Source: Methanosaeta sp. PtaB.Bin018
GTDB lineage: Archaea > Halobacteriota > Methanosarcinia > Methanotrichales > Methanotrichaceae
Assembly: GCA_002067755.1 (NCBI GenBank)
Contig: MVQH01000098.1
Coordinates: 1-59,732, forward strand
Direction of reading: 5' to 3'
DNA: 59,732 nt
A program made the position numbers and the translations under genes. Shown one piece after another: positions 19,113-26,455 of this stretch (positions within the stretch are counted from its first letter, which is position 1; the number at the start of each line of letters is the position of its first letter). The notes beneath the pieces were generated by a model. The model did no database searches, was not told the DNA's origin, and was given only the letters and a program-made list of their open reading frames with translations.

Positions 19113-21010
19113 TACGTCTTGACCTGGAATGTGCCATCGCCGTTCGACAGCCAACTGTTGATCGATGTGCCCCCCCAGATATGTTCTAAGTCAGCCTTCC
19201 CATCGCCATTGATGTCCAGAACTTGCCACTGACCGAGTGAAGTGCCATAGCCGACCCACGGAGAATAGGACTTGACCTGGAATGTGCCATCGCCGTTCGA
19301 CAGCCAACTGTTGACCGATGTGCCCCCCCAGATATGTTCTAAGTCAGCCTTCCCATCGCCATTGATGTCCAGAACTTGCCACTGACCGAGTGAAGTGCCA
19401 TAGCCGGCCCACGGAGAATAGGACTTGACCTGGAATGTGCCATCGCCGTTCGACAACAGCACATCAATATTATCACCACCATTCAACTCGATCAGGTCAG
19501 TCTTACCATCTCCATTGAAATCTCCGTGCAACCAGCTTAAAGCACTATACCGGTTTGTAGCACCATACAGTTTCTGCGCCCCTGCCTTATCCCCATTCCC
19601 GAGCGTCCTCTGCGGCGCATCGTAGACGTCCATGACCTGCTCCAGGTCCGTCGTCTTAACGTTTCCAGAGGAGTCCATTGAGTAGAGGTCCCCCAAGCCT
19701 ATGGTGTGCCCCAGCTCGTGCAGTGATACAGACTGCAGGTCGAAGATCCTCGGCGATGCGTGATTGTTGTTCACAGCCGTCTGCAGGTCGGTGGTCCAGC
19801 TCACGCCCGTGTTATAGACCACGTCCGAATCATAGATGGAGGAGTACCCATCCACTGTCGGCCCACCGTACTTGGTGGAGGTCTGGCCGAGGATTCCGCT
19901 GGGAAGAGAGCCGAACAGATGAACGTTAAATCCGTCATTGGGATTGGACGTGGCGGCCGTGTCCAATACCAAAGAAGTGTCCGCAAAGAGATTCTGAGAC
20001 ACGGCGTCGTCCCAGGTATTGGCAGCCGCAGCTATGCTGCTCTTGACAGAGTCCTTGTTCAGGTTGGAGGGCTGGCCTGCGGAGTTGTAGTAAAGCTGAA
20101 TTTGCGGGTTGTTCTGGTTCCAGCGCCTGCCGTTTAGCACAAAAGACGAATACGAGCCGCCGCCCAGATTTTCCACTGCCAGGGCATTGCTCTTGTCGAG
20201 GCCGCCAAAGGACTCGCGGCCCATGTTCACGGCGTTGACCTCTACCGATCCGGGGCCCCCTGGCAGATCCCTCAGGCCCTGCACACAGATGCCCCTCTCG
20301 CCCTCGGATACCGACTGGAAGGTCGAGCCGTCCAGCCACGTCACCCCGTCCAAAGAGGCCTGTCCGCTCGCCTGCGGCTGCATCTTTTCGCTTGCAACCG
20401 CGCTCATCTGCGCCTGCATCAGGCCTGCGCCCGAGAAGGTCCCTGTGGCCAGCATTGCCCTGTCCTCTGAGAACGCACCCGTGCCGACGTACCCAGCCAC
20501 GCCCGCCATCTGGGTGCTCTGGCCGGCTGAGACGCCCGCCGTCACGGACAGGCTCTGCACGCTTGCAAGCGCACCGCCTGCGACGCTCGCCTCCTGCCCG
20601 GCCTCTGCGGACCCCTGCACGCCCTTCAAATCAAGGCTCATGCTGCCAGTCCCTGCGACGCCCTGGGCGATGGACGCCTCAGAAGAGCTGGCATAGGTCG
20701 ATGTTGAGGCGCTGATGGCCCCCTGGCTCTCGATGCTATTTTGCAGACTGAAATCATCTCCCGTGACCGACTGCATGAGGCTGTTCTTTCCCGAGCCGCT
20801 CACCTGGCGGCTCTGGCTGAAAGAGCCTAGGCCCAATGTTACTCCCTCCTGCAAAGATGTGAAATCATCCAGATCTAACCTCTCGGAAGAGGACGCGGAC
20901 CCTGCACCACCTCCCGATGAGTAGCTAACTGAGATGCACCACACAGGAGCTGTAAATGCAAATGAGACTAGAAGGAAAGCAAAGATCATACACAAATATC
21001 TGCAGGCCAT
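19106..21010 (-). CDS. Secreted metzincin-type protease with FG-GAP repeats, 3' end cut by an IS
   Basis: This protein of about 634 residues has a signal peptide (MACRYLCMIF to about residue 27) and a Ser/Gly/Ala-rich N-terminal domain of about 230 residues with repeated GSG/SLxxS motifs. A zinc-protease domain with HELGHTIGLGDLY (HExxHxxGxxD, the snapalysin/matrixin pattern) and a Met-turn-like EQVMDVYD follows. The C-terminus has FG-GAP/VCBS-type repeats with DINGDGKADL calcium motifs. The stop codon lies within the IS481-like element, so the native C-terminus is lost. The ATG at 21010 is preferred over the TTG at 21034 because the paralogue at 22537-24075 begins at the equivalent position and GGGAAGGG precedes it. 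Confidence 0.75.
   Translation of the reverse strand: MACRYLCMIFAFLLVSFAFTAPVWCISVSYSSGGGAGSASSSERLDLDDFTSLQEGVTLGLGSFSQSRQVSGSGKNSLMQSVTGDDFSLQNSIESQGAISASTSTYASSSEASIAQGVAGTGSMSLDLKGVQGSAEAGQEASVAGGALASVQSLSVTAGVSAGQSTQMAGVAGYVGTGAFSEDRAMLATGTFSGAGLMQAQMSAVASEKMQPQASGQASLDGVTWLDGSTFQSVSEGERGICVQGLRDLPGGPGSVEVNAVNMGRESFGGLDKSNALAVENLGGGSYSSFVLNGRRWNQNNPQIQLYYNSAGQPSNLNKDSVKSSIAAAANTWDDAVSQNLFADTSLVLDTAATSNPNDGFNVHLFGSLPSGILGQTSTKYGGPTVDGYSSIYDSDVVYNTGVSWTTDLQTAVNNNHASPRIFDLQSVSLHELGHTIGLGDLYSMDSSGNVKTTDLEQVMDVYDAPQRTLGNGDKAGAQKLYGATNRYSALSWLHGDFNGDGKTDLIELNGGDNIDVLLSNGDGTFQVKSYSPWAGYGTSLGQWQVLDINGDGKADLEHIWGGTSVNSWLSNGDGTFQVKSYSPWVGYGTSLGQWQVLDINGDGKADLEHIWGGTSINSWLSNGDGTFQVKTYV
19118..19423 (-). 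repeat. 153-bp tandem repeats encoding FG-GAP units
   Basis: Two full 153-bp units (19118-19270 and 19271-19423) repeat almost exactly, and a third partial, more diverged unit continues upstream. Each encodes 51 residues including WQVLDINGDGKADLEHIWGG and a YSPW motif. Near identity suggests recent unit duplication or gene conversion. Confidence 0.9.
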
Positions 21011-21103
21011 AGGAACCCTTCCCCATCGACGCAATTCAGGCTTTGAGATAAGGTATTAATCATACTACTAAAAACTTCCGAGACCATTTTACAGTGAATG
21101 CGT
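20892..21103. repeat. 212-bp direct repeat, copy A (protease 5' end and promoter)
   Basis: This block covers the upstream region, signal peptide and first mature residues of the metzincin gene. It recurs in the same orientation at 22325-22536 with only about two mismatches (at 20897 and in GGAGCTG/GGGGCTG). Similarity stops abruptly at both edges. Confidence 0.92.
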
Positions 21104-21115
21104 CTTACTTTTGGA

Positions 21116-21176
21116 AGCGAAGCCACTCCCCAGATTACTTTCGATCTGTGCACTAGCCATATATCCCATAACAGCC
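21116..21176. repeat. Dispersed ~60-bp repeat, copy 1
   Basis: The segment starting AGCGAAGCC and containing ATTACTTTCG, CTCTGTGCA-like and TAGCCATATAT blocks is closely similar to 43992-44051. At the second site it sits beside an IS605-like hairpin, so both are probably decayed ends of the same transposon family. Confidence 0.6.
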
Positions 21177-21195
21177 TCTTCTACTTCAAGAACTC

Positions 21196-21336
21196 ATGGA
21201 CTTCTCGGAATTGAAGCGCTTCGAGAACATGAAGCTGAGGAACCTCTCCTCTGGAATGCACGTGCTGCCGATCTCGATGGAGGAGACGGATAGCATGCTG
21301 GCTGAGTACGAGAGGATGATGAATGGTGGCCGATAA
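21196..21336 (+). pseudogene. Relic of a polysaccharide ABC ATPase (Wzt-like) gene
   Basis: A 46-codon open frame begins MDFSELKRFENMKLRNLSSG. This matches the region around the ABC signature of the complete Wzt-like protein at 11906-13099 (HRFEDTKLKNLSSGMQV). After the signature the similarity stops and an unrelated tail (EETDSMLAEYERMMNGG) follows. No Shine-Dalgarno motif precedes it, so it is more likely a fragment than a working gene. It ends three bases before the HEPN gene. Confidence 0.5.
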
Positions 21337-21338
21337 GA

Positions 21339-21845
21339 ATGAAGAGCATTCAAAAGACGAAGGACTGGCTGGAGATGGCACTGGATGATATGGATGATGC
21401 CGTTTCAGACCTGGGCGAGGGGAGGTATCCAAGCAGCGTCTTTCACGCCCAGCAATGCACAGAAAAGATTCTTAAATCGGTGTTGTATTTCTTCGGAGTA
21501 GTGCAAGGAAAGACGCATTTCCCATCGGATATACTTGTGGGAGATGTCCTAAACAATCCAGAGACTTTGCGCGAGCTGACACTCTCTAAAGACGCCATTG
21601 GATTTCTGCTGTCCATGGCAGATAACGCCGCATACATCGAAAAGCAACGAAGCATGCCGAGATACGGATGGGAGACCAGGGATAGAATCATAAAGCCATC
21701 AGAGATATATGACGAAGAAAAGGCAGAGGAGATAATAGGCCGGTCAAGAACTGTCATGTCTGCTGCACACGACTTCTTTGCGGCATTTGGCATAGTGGAT
21801 CTGGAGGCCGTGCTGGAGAGGATGGGGCGATGTTTGAAGAGATGA
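21339..21845 (+). CDS. HEPN-domain protein (toxin of a HEPN/MNT pair)
   Basis: This 168-residue all-helical protein has the HEPN active-site pattern R-x6-H in RYPSSVFH (about 29-36) followed by AQQCTEKILKSVLYF. HEPN toxins are usually metal-independent RNases, inhibited by a partner minimal nucleotidyltransferase. The downstream nucleotidyltransferase gene overlaps its end by 16 bases, the classic arrangement of a type II/VII toxin-antitoxin operon. The pair sits between two 212-bp direct repeats and beside transposon relics, consistent with a mobile module. Confidence 0.82.
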   Translation: MKSIQKTKDWLEMALDDMDDAVSDLGEGRYPSSVFHAQQCTEKILKSVLYFFGVVQGKTHFPSDILVGDVLNNPETLRELTLSKDAIGFLLSMADNAAYIEKQRSMPRYGWETRDRIIKPSEIYDEEKAEEIIGRSRTVMSAAHDFFAAFGIVDLEAVLERMGRCLKR

Positions 21846-22255
21846 TTGCCGATTATCTGGCCAAGCTCAGAGGGCATTGCCCCAATGTGAAGAGTGTAAT
21901 TTTATTCGGCTCAGTGGCCAGGGGAGAGGCGCATAGGGACAGCGATGTTGATCTCATCGTCGTGGCCACCGGCCTGCCGGAACTGAAAGAGCGGCATGAA
22001 CTGCCGCCATTCTCGAAGCCCGCCCGCATTCAAGACATCTGGATGACGCAGGAAGAGCTCGAAGATATGGTGGCGGCGAAGACTGGGTTCGTGATGGATG
22101 CACTGCTAGAGGGGAAGGTATTGCAAGATGACGGGACGGCGGCAAGGGCCCGAGAGAAGCTAGTGGGATCGCTAAAGAGGCTGAAGGCGAGAAGGCTGAA
22201 AGAAGGATGGCTGATACCAGGGGATGACTTGAGGAGAGGGATTGCGTTTGATTGA
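21830..22255 (+). CDS. MNT-type nucleotidyltransferase antitoxin
   Basis: This 141-residue minimal nucleotidyltransferase shows the pol-beta signature ILFGSVARGEAHRDSDVDLI (about 24-43), with the GS and D-x-D metal ligands intact. MntA-type antitoxins can neutralise the HEPN toxin by AMPylating it; whether this one does is an inference from the intact catalytic residues. The basic C-terminal tail (KLVGSLKRLKARRLKEGW) is unusual in charge. It overlaps the HEPN gene. Confidence 0.83.
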   Translation: MFEEMIADYLAKLRGHCPNVKSVILFGSVARGEAHRDSDVDLIVVATGLPELKERHELPPFSKPARIQDIWMTQEELEDMVAAKTGFVMDALLEGKVLQDDGTAARAREKLVGSLKRLKARRLKEGWLIPGDDLRRGIAFD

Positions 22256-22272
22256 GGATAGGGCTTTGATGC

Positions 22273-22292
22273 CTCGAGAACATGAAGCTGAG
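22273..22292 (+). repeat. Second copy of the Wzt-relic segment
   Basis: TCGAGAACATGAAGCTGAG at 22274-22292 is identical to 21221-21239 within the Wzt-like relic. The two copies bracket the HEPN/MNT genes in direct orientation. Only about 20 bases are shared. Confidence 0.6.
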
Positions 22293-22324
22293 AGACGCTC
22301 GCCCGAAGTGTATGTGAGGCTAGC

Positions 22325-22443
22325 GACGCTGACCCTGCACCACCTCCCGATGAGTAGCTAACTGAGATGCACCACACAGGGGCTGTAAATGCAAATGAGA
22401 CTAGAAGGAAAGCAAAGATCATACACAAATATCTGCAGGCCAT
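22325..22443 (-). pseudogene. Decapitated 5' fragment of a third metzincin-type gene
   Basis: This fragment encodes the same start and signal peptide as the protease at 19106-21010 (MACRYLCMIF to GGGAGSAS) and then breaks off at the edge of the 212-bp repeat. Beyond that point the frame continues into antisense of the nucleotidyltransferase gene with no protease similarity. It therefore represents a promoter plus signal peptide without a mature protein. Confidence 0.75.
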
Positions 22444-22536
22444 AGGAACCCTTCCCCATCGACGCAATTCAGGCTTTGAGATAAGGTATTAATCATACTA
22501 CTAAAAACTTCCGAGACCATTTTACAGTGAATGCGT
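22325..22536. repeat. 212-bp direct repeat, copy B
   Basis: This copy of 20892-21103 abuts the stop codon of the downstream paralogue at 22537. The two copies bracket 1.2 kb containing the HEPN/MNT pair, and recombination between them could delete that segment. Confidence 0.92.
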
Positions 22537-24075
22537 TTACACAAACGGATAGCTTGATACGTACAGATACATGCCCTCTTCCAGAGGGGTGCCGTACAGC
22601 TTCTGCACCCCAGTCCTGTCTCCATTCCCAAGTGCCCGCTGCGGTCCATCATAGACGTTCATCACCTGCTCGAAGTCGCTTGTGCGCGGATCGCTGGATG
22701 GCAGCGTCCCGCCATAGGCTGTGGAGTAAATATCCCCCATGCCTATGCTGTGACCCAGCTCATGGGTTGCAACGCTTTGAAGATCATATACAAATCCATT
22801 GCCGACTGCAGTGTTCCAATCCACGGTCCACTGTTTGTCCTTGTTATACCAGATATCGGCTTCAGTAATGGAATAATATCCATCGGACAACTGACCATTG
22901 CTCCACCAGCGAGCTATCCCCAGGTAGCTGCTCCCCAGGCCCCACCAGCCGTTCACGCTGTAGCCGTCGCTCACGGGAGTGCTGGTGAAAGGATTGTCCA
23001 CCTGCAAACTATTATCGACCTTAACTGCATCTCCGTCTGCAAAGATGTTCTGGGCAGCGGCATCATCCCATGCATTGGCAGCCGCAGCAATGGCATCCCT
23101 GACAGATTCTTCCGTCAAGCCCGACGGCGTATTTTTCGAGTTCAGATAAAGCTGTAACTGCGCATCCTTCCGGTTCAGCCGATAGCCTGTGAGCGAATAG
23201 GAGCTATCATACCCCCCGCCACCAGAAGACGCGCCAGATGGGCTGGTCGCGCCAGGAGATACTGCACCGCCCTGCTGCTCCCCTCTCAGCTCTAAATTGA
23301 GGACTCTTACCTCAAAAAAACCCAGCCCCATGCCGGCGTCCCGGAGGCCTGACACGCCCATGCCCAAACTCCCGGAGGATATCGCCCTGAAAGATCCATC
23401 ATTCAGCCAGTTTACTCCATCCACAGCAGCAGCTCCGCCGACTGAAGCGCTCTCTGCAGCCGATGAGACGAACTCTGCGCTCAAAGCTCCAGGCCCAAAG
23501 AAACTGCCAGCTGCAGACATCACGTTCTCCTCCCCGGTGGCCTTCGCCACCACACAGCCCGATGTACCTGCCATCTGGGTGCTCTGGCCAGCTGAGACGC
23601 CCGCCGTCACGGACAGGCTCTGTGAGCTTGCAAGCGCACCGCCTGCGACGCTCGCCTCCTGGCCTGCCTGTGCGGACCCCTGGTTGCTCTGCACGGCGAA
23701 ATTCACGCTCCCAGAGCCAGCCAGCCCCTGGCTGAGGATCGCCATTTGTGCGGATGCAAAGGATGATCTAGACACCTTTAAAGAGCCCTGGCTGTCGATC
23801 TCATCTTGCAGAGAATATCCACTACCTGATACGGATTGAGCCATGTTGTTTGTCCCCGTGCCGCTCGCCTGAAGGCTTTGAGAGATTCCTCCAGAGCCAA
23901 TGGCAATGCCATTCTGCATAGATGTGGACCGGTCGAGATCGAATCTCTCTGAAGAGGAGACGAACCCCTCGCCTTCGCCGTAAGAGCAGCTTATCGAGAT
24001 GCCAAACGCAGGCAATGCTATGGCCCATAGGGCTACGAGGCACATCAGAGTAAAACCTAATGATCTCTGGACCAT
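22537..24075 (-). CDS. Secreted metzincin-type protease, paralogue without FG-GAP repeats
   Basis: This 512-residue exported protein has a signal peptide (MVQRSLGFTLMCLVALWAIA, cleaved near residue 25) and a Ser/Ala/Gly-rich N-terminal domain like that of its neighbour, including the shared QEASVAGGALAS and SVTAGVSAGQSTQMAG. The C-terminal domain has THELGHSIGMGDIY (HExxHxxGxxD) and EQVMNVYDGPQRALGNGD. The product should be a zinc protease acting outside the membrane, perhaps on surface proteins. The ATG is preceded by GAGGTCGTCCCT. A TATA element (CTTTTTATATACA) lies at about 24119-24131. Confidence 0.78.
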   Translation of the reverse strand: MVQRSLGFTLMCLVALWAIALPAFGISISCSYGEGEGFVSSSERFDLDRSTSMQNGIAIGSGGISQSLQASGTGTNNMAQSVSGSGYSLQDEIDSQGSLKVSRSSFASAQMAILSQGLAGSGSVNFAVQSNQGSAQAGQEASVAGGALASSQSLSVTAGVSAGQSTQMAGTSGCVVAKATGEENVMSAAGSFFGPGALSAEFVSSAAESASVGGAAAVDGVNWLNDGSFRAISSGSLGMGVSGLRDAGMGLGFFEVRVLNLELRGEQQGGAVSPGATSPSGASSGGGGYDSSYSLTGYRLNRKDAQLQLYLNSKNTPSGLTEESVRDAIAAAANAWDDAAAQNIFADGDAVKVDNSLQVDNPFTSTPVSDGYSVNGWWGLGSSYLGIARWWSNGQLSDGYYSITEADIWYNKDKQWTVDWNTAVGNGFVYDLQSVATHELGHSIGMGDIYSTAYGGTLPSSDPRTSDFEQVMNVYDGPQRALGNGDRTGVQKLYGTPLEEGMYLYVSSYPFV

Positions 24076-24118
24076 AGGGACGACCTCGAAGTGATGTATT
24101 ATAATTAATCAAAATAGT

Positions 24119-24131
24119 GTATATAAAAAGA
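24119..24131 (-). promoter_or_regulatory. TATA box of the 512-residue metzincin gene
   Basis: The minus strand reads CTTTTTATATACA some 45-55 bases ahead of the ATG at 24075, giving a leader of about 20-25 bases that includes the GAGGT motif. Confidence 0.5.
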
Positions 24132-24249
24132 TTTTGGAGGATATTCTTGTTGGAATTTTTTGGCGTGGGAATGATGGGTGTGTTCAAAGATAAGGAACCG
24201 GAAATTAGAAGTAGATCAACATAATAATAATGATTATCGAGGTGAAACT

Positions 24250-24474
24250 ATGGGACCTAGAATCCTGAAAATAGGTGAAAAGGTTTCTGGTCGGTACAGA
24301 GACATGGAGATGGGCAGGAGCAAGAAATCCTTCCTCGTCCGGCTGGACAACGAGGAGTTCTTGCTTCCCAAAGATGTGGGCAAATCTCTGATGGAGAGCC
24401 GCAGAAAGGGCTACGATGTCTTCACAATCCAGCGCCGTTTGGATGTTTACGAGATCAGGCCTGTTGTGAAATAA
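24250..24474 (+). CDS. Small uncharacterised basic protein (74 aa)
   Basis: The start is the ATG at 24250 because CGAGGTGA lies at 24238-24245. The frame is open to 24178 but has no ribosome site there. The product begins MGPRILKIGEKVSGRYRD and has a predicted beta-rich core (SFLVRLDNEEFLLP) with a Lys/Arg-rich second half. I do not recognise a family. The clear Shine-Dalgarno site and tight hairpin after the stop support it being expressed. Confidence 0.65.
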   Translation: MGPRILKIGEKVSGRYRDMEMGRSKKSFLVRLDNEEFLLPKDVGKSLMESRRKGYDVFTIQRRLDVYEIRPVVK

Positions 24475-24475
24475 G

Positions 24476-24517
24476 CAGGAGGATGGGGACGGCTCATTTC
24501 AAGAGACCATCCTCCTG
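24476..24517 (+). terminator. Hairpin directly after the 74-aa gene
   Basis: A perfect 11-bp stem (CAGGAGGATGG with CCATCCTCCTG) starts two bases after the TAA. There is no T-run after it, so it may act as an mRNA 3'-end stabiliser rather than a classical terminator. Confidence 0.4.
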
Positions 24518-24663
24518 ATCCAGAAGATCCCACAGGGATGAAAGAGAAAGTATCGCCCACCTTCGACCCGGCAGATGCTCTTCAAGGTCTGAATTATCCC
24601 TTCTTTAAGAAAGCGGGTGGTATATTCTTCCAATTCCACAGGTAATGAATATATACATTCAGT

Positions 24664-24719
24664 ATGAACTCAGGGCAGATCCCTGCCATTGAAATGGTGG
24701 GGATTAGCCCTGAGTTCAT
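24664..24719. repeat. 56-bp near-perfect palindrome
   Basis: Outer arms ATGAACTCAGGGC and GCCCTGAGTTCAT (13 bp) are perfect. The inner arms also pair, with T-G and G-T wobbles, around a 2-base loop. It lies between convergent genes and could terminate both. The arm sequence GA(A/G)CTCAGGGCT is also found at 35926 after another gene, suggesting a dispersed palindromic element. Confidence 0.65.
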
Positions 24720-24740
24720 CCTAAAATTCTTCAGTCGATC

Positions 24741-24974
24741 CTAGTCGCTCTCGCCTTCATACTTGAAAGAGAGCCGGACCTTGGCCCTGTATTCCGCGAT
24801 CCTTCCGTTCTCAAGCCTAACGTCCAGCTCCTTGACCTCAGCGATGCGCAGGTCTCTGAGGGTCTTGGTGGCTCTTTCGACCACTGTCTTGACAGCATCT
24901 TCCCAGCTCGTAGTGGACGTCCCGACCAGCTCAATTATTTTGTATACATCTCCGTCGACCATACGATTATCCAC
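24741..24974 (-). CDS. Dodecin family flavin-binding protein
   Basis: This 77-residue protein has the compact beta-alpha-beta-beta fold of dodecins: DVYKIIELVGTSTTSWEDAVKT, a helix with TLRDLRIAEVKELDV, and a final strand RAKVRLSFKYEG. Tryptophan in TSWEDAV is the residue that stacks on flavin in known dodecins. Family members form dodecamers that store or buffer riboflavin, FMN or related compounds. It stands alone between a palindrome and the HMG-CoA synthase gene. Confidence 0.85.
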   Translation of the reverse strand: MDNRMVDGDVYKIIELVGTSTTSWEDAVKTVVERATKTLRDLRIAEVKELDVRLENGRIAEYRAKVRLSFKYEGESD

Positions 24975-25114
24975 TCCTAAAATTCAATTTACTATTGGGT
25001 TTTATCATTGATATAATTTGCTAAGTGAACTGATCTTGGGAATGGAAGCAAAATTTTGAAATAACATACTATCTCCTTCTGCCTGAAGTCATGGTTTGAG
25101 GAGATGTATCGATC

Positions 25115-26455
25115 TTGACCAGTGCTGTGGGAATTGATGAGCTATCGGTGTACGTGCCCAGACTCTTCCTGCCTGCCGCAGGAGAGTTTTCCACCTCGCG
25201 GGGTATCGATCCTGCCAAGTTGATCCATGGGATCGGCATAGAGAAAATGGCCATTCCAGATGCACATGAAGACGCTGCGACCATGGCGGCCATGTCGCTC
25301 CTGGATCTCATGCGGCGCGCTAGCATTCGTCCCGAGGATATCGGCAAGATCTATGTAGGAACTGAATCAGCAGTCGATGAAGCCAAGGCCATTGGGACAT
25401 ATGTAATAGGCATGCTCGAGCAAATATACGGCAAGGGCTCCTTTCAGGATTGCTCAACAGTGGAGTTCAAATCAGCGTGTATCGGCACCACCCAGGCGCT
25501 TGAAGCCCTGAGCTACAGCGTAGCAGCAGACGAGGACGGAAGAGCAGGCATAGCAATTGCCTCAGACGTGGCCAAGTATCCCCTCCGCTCCTCGGGAGAG
25601 TACACCCAGGGCGCAGGATCTGTATCTCTCCTGATCAAAAAGAACCCCCGGCTCGTCGCCCTTGAGCAGATCTATGGAACATTCACCCGGGATGAGAACG
25701 ACTTCTTCAGGCCAATAGGAGATGTCACAGCCGTAGTAAACGGGAAGCACAGCAACCAGTGCTACCTGGACGCCATGCAGGGCGCCTTTGATGCCTTTGC
25801 AAGAAAGGCCAGGCAAAAAGGCATCATAAAGCTGGAGGAGGGGCATTGCGTCACCGACTTTTGTGATCATCTCCTATTTCATATTCCTTATCCAAGGATG
25901 GTAGAGTACGCATCAGCTGCCATATTCAGGCACGACTGGAGAGGTCTGCCCCGCTGGAAGGATATCGAAGCAGAGATAGGACCCGAACCTCAGGCTGGAG
26001 CCTGTGGGTCTGCTGGGCAATTCCTGGGAGAAGATGCCGATTTTGGGAAGCGATTTGCCAGGTCGAAGCAATTCTTGCAGGCCTTCAGCACCAAAGTCAA
26101 GGACACGACCATCATATCCCGCCAGGTTGGAAACATTTACACTGGCTCCATCTACCTGGGCCTGGCAAGCCTGATTGAGAGCCGGAAGATCTTGCCTGGA
26201 GAGCGGTTGTGCTTTGGCGCCTATGGAAGCGGATGCTCAGCCCTCGTCTTCTCTGGAATGGTCCAGAGCAGCGCGACCCTTCTTCCTCTGAGGCAAATTT
26301 GCAAGATGCTGGAGGAGAGAGTGCAAATATCGCTGCAGGATTACGAGAAGCTGCATGAAGGAAAAATGGAGAAGAGCATCATCGCTCCCTCCAGAGAGTT
26401 TGCGCTGGTGAAAATAGATAACCAGGGATACAGGCATTATGAATACGCAAACTAG
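25115..26455 (+). CDS. mvaS: Hydroxymethylglutaryl-CoA synthase (long, halophile/bacterial-like form)
   Basis: This 446-residue thiolase-fold enzyme would condense acetoacetyl-CoA with acetyl-CoA at the entry to the mevalonate pathway for archaeal lipids. The catalytic set is visible: Glu in GTESAVDE (near 88), Cys in FKSACIGT (near 122) and His in LFHIPYPRM (near 252). The C-terminal QVGNIYTGSIYLGLASL also matches. It is about 100 residues longer than the roughly 350-residue type usual in methanogens and resembles the haloarchaeal/bacterial form, so it may be a second or transferred enzyme. The start is TTG at 25115. It overlaps the convergent gene by four bases. Confidence 0.85.
   Translation: MTSAVGIDELSVYVPRLFLPAAGEFSTSRGIDPAKLIHGIGIEKMAIPDAHEDAATMAAMSLLDLMRRASIRPEDIGKIYVGTESAVDEAKAIGTYVIGMLEQIYGKGSFQDCSTVEFKSACIGTTQALEALSYSVAADEDGRAGIAIASDVAKYPLRSSGEYTQGAGSVSLLIKKNPRLVALEQIYGTFTRDENDFFRPIGDVTAVVNGKHSNQCYLDAMQGAFDAFARKARQKGIIKLEEGHCVTDFCDHLLFHIPYPRMVEYASAAIFRHDWRGLPRWKDIEAEIGPEPQAGACGSAGQFLGEDADFGKRFARSKQFLQAFSTKVKDTTIISRQVGNIYTGSIYLGLASLIESRKILPGERLCFGAYGSGCSALVFSGMVQSSATLLPLRQICKMLEERVQISLQDYEKLHEGKMEKSIIAPSREFALVKIDNQGYRHYEYAN

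Noticed and set aside
19118-19423. Regular repeats that might suggest a CRISPR array
   Set aside because: The units are 153 bp, directly adjacent without spacers, and encode FG-GAP protein repeats in frame. No CRISPR array was found in the window.
20109-20696. 195-codon plus-strand open frame antisense to the protease N-terminal domain
   Set aside because: Its Pro/Ser/Ala-rich sequence mirrors the antisense of the Ser/Gly/Ala repeats, and the signal peptide and zinc motif support the minus-strand gene.
22030-22467. 145-codon minus-strand frame starting with a good signal peptide
   Set aside because: Only the first ~40 codons are real protease sequence; the rest is antisense to the intact nucleotidyltransferase gene. 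It is recorded as a pseudogene fragment instead.
24538-24645. 35-codon open frame (MKEKVSPTFDPADALQGLNY...) after the 74-aa gene
   Set aside because: There is no clear ribosome site and only a faint resemblance to short DUF2795-like sequences; possibly a decayed gene, but not supportable.
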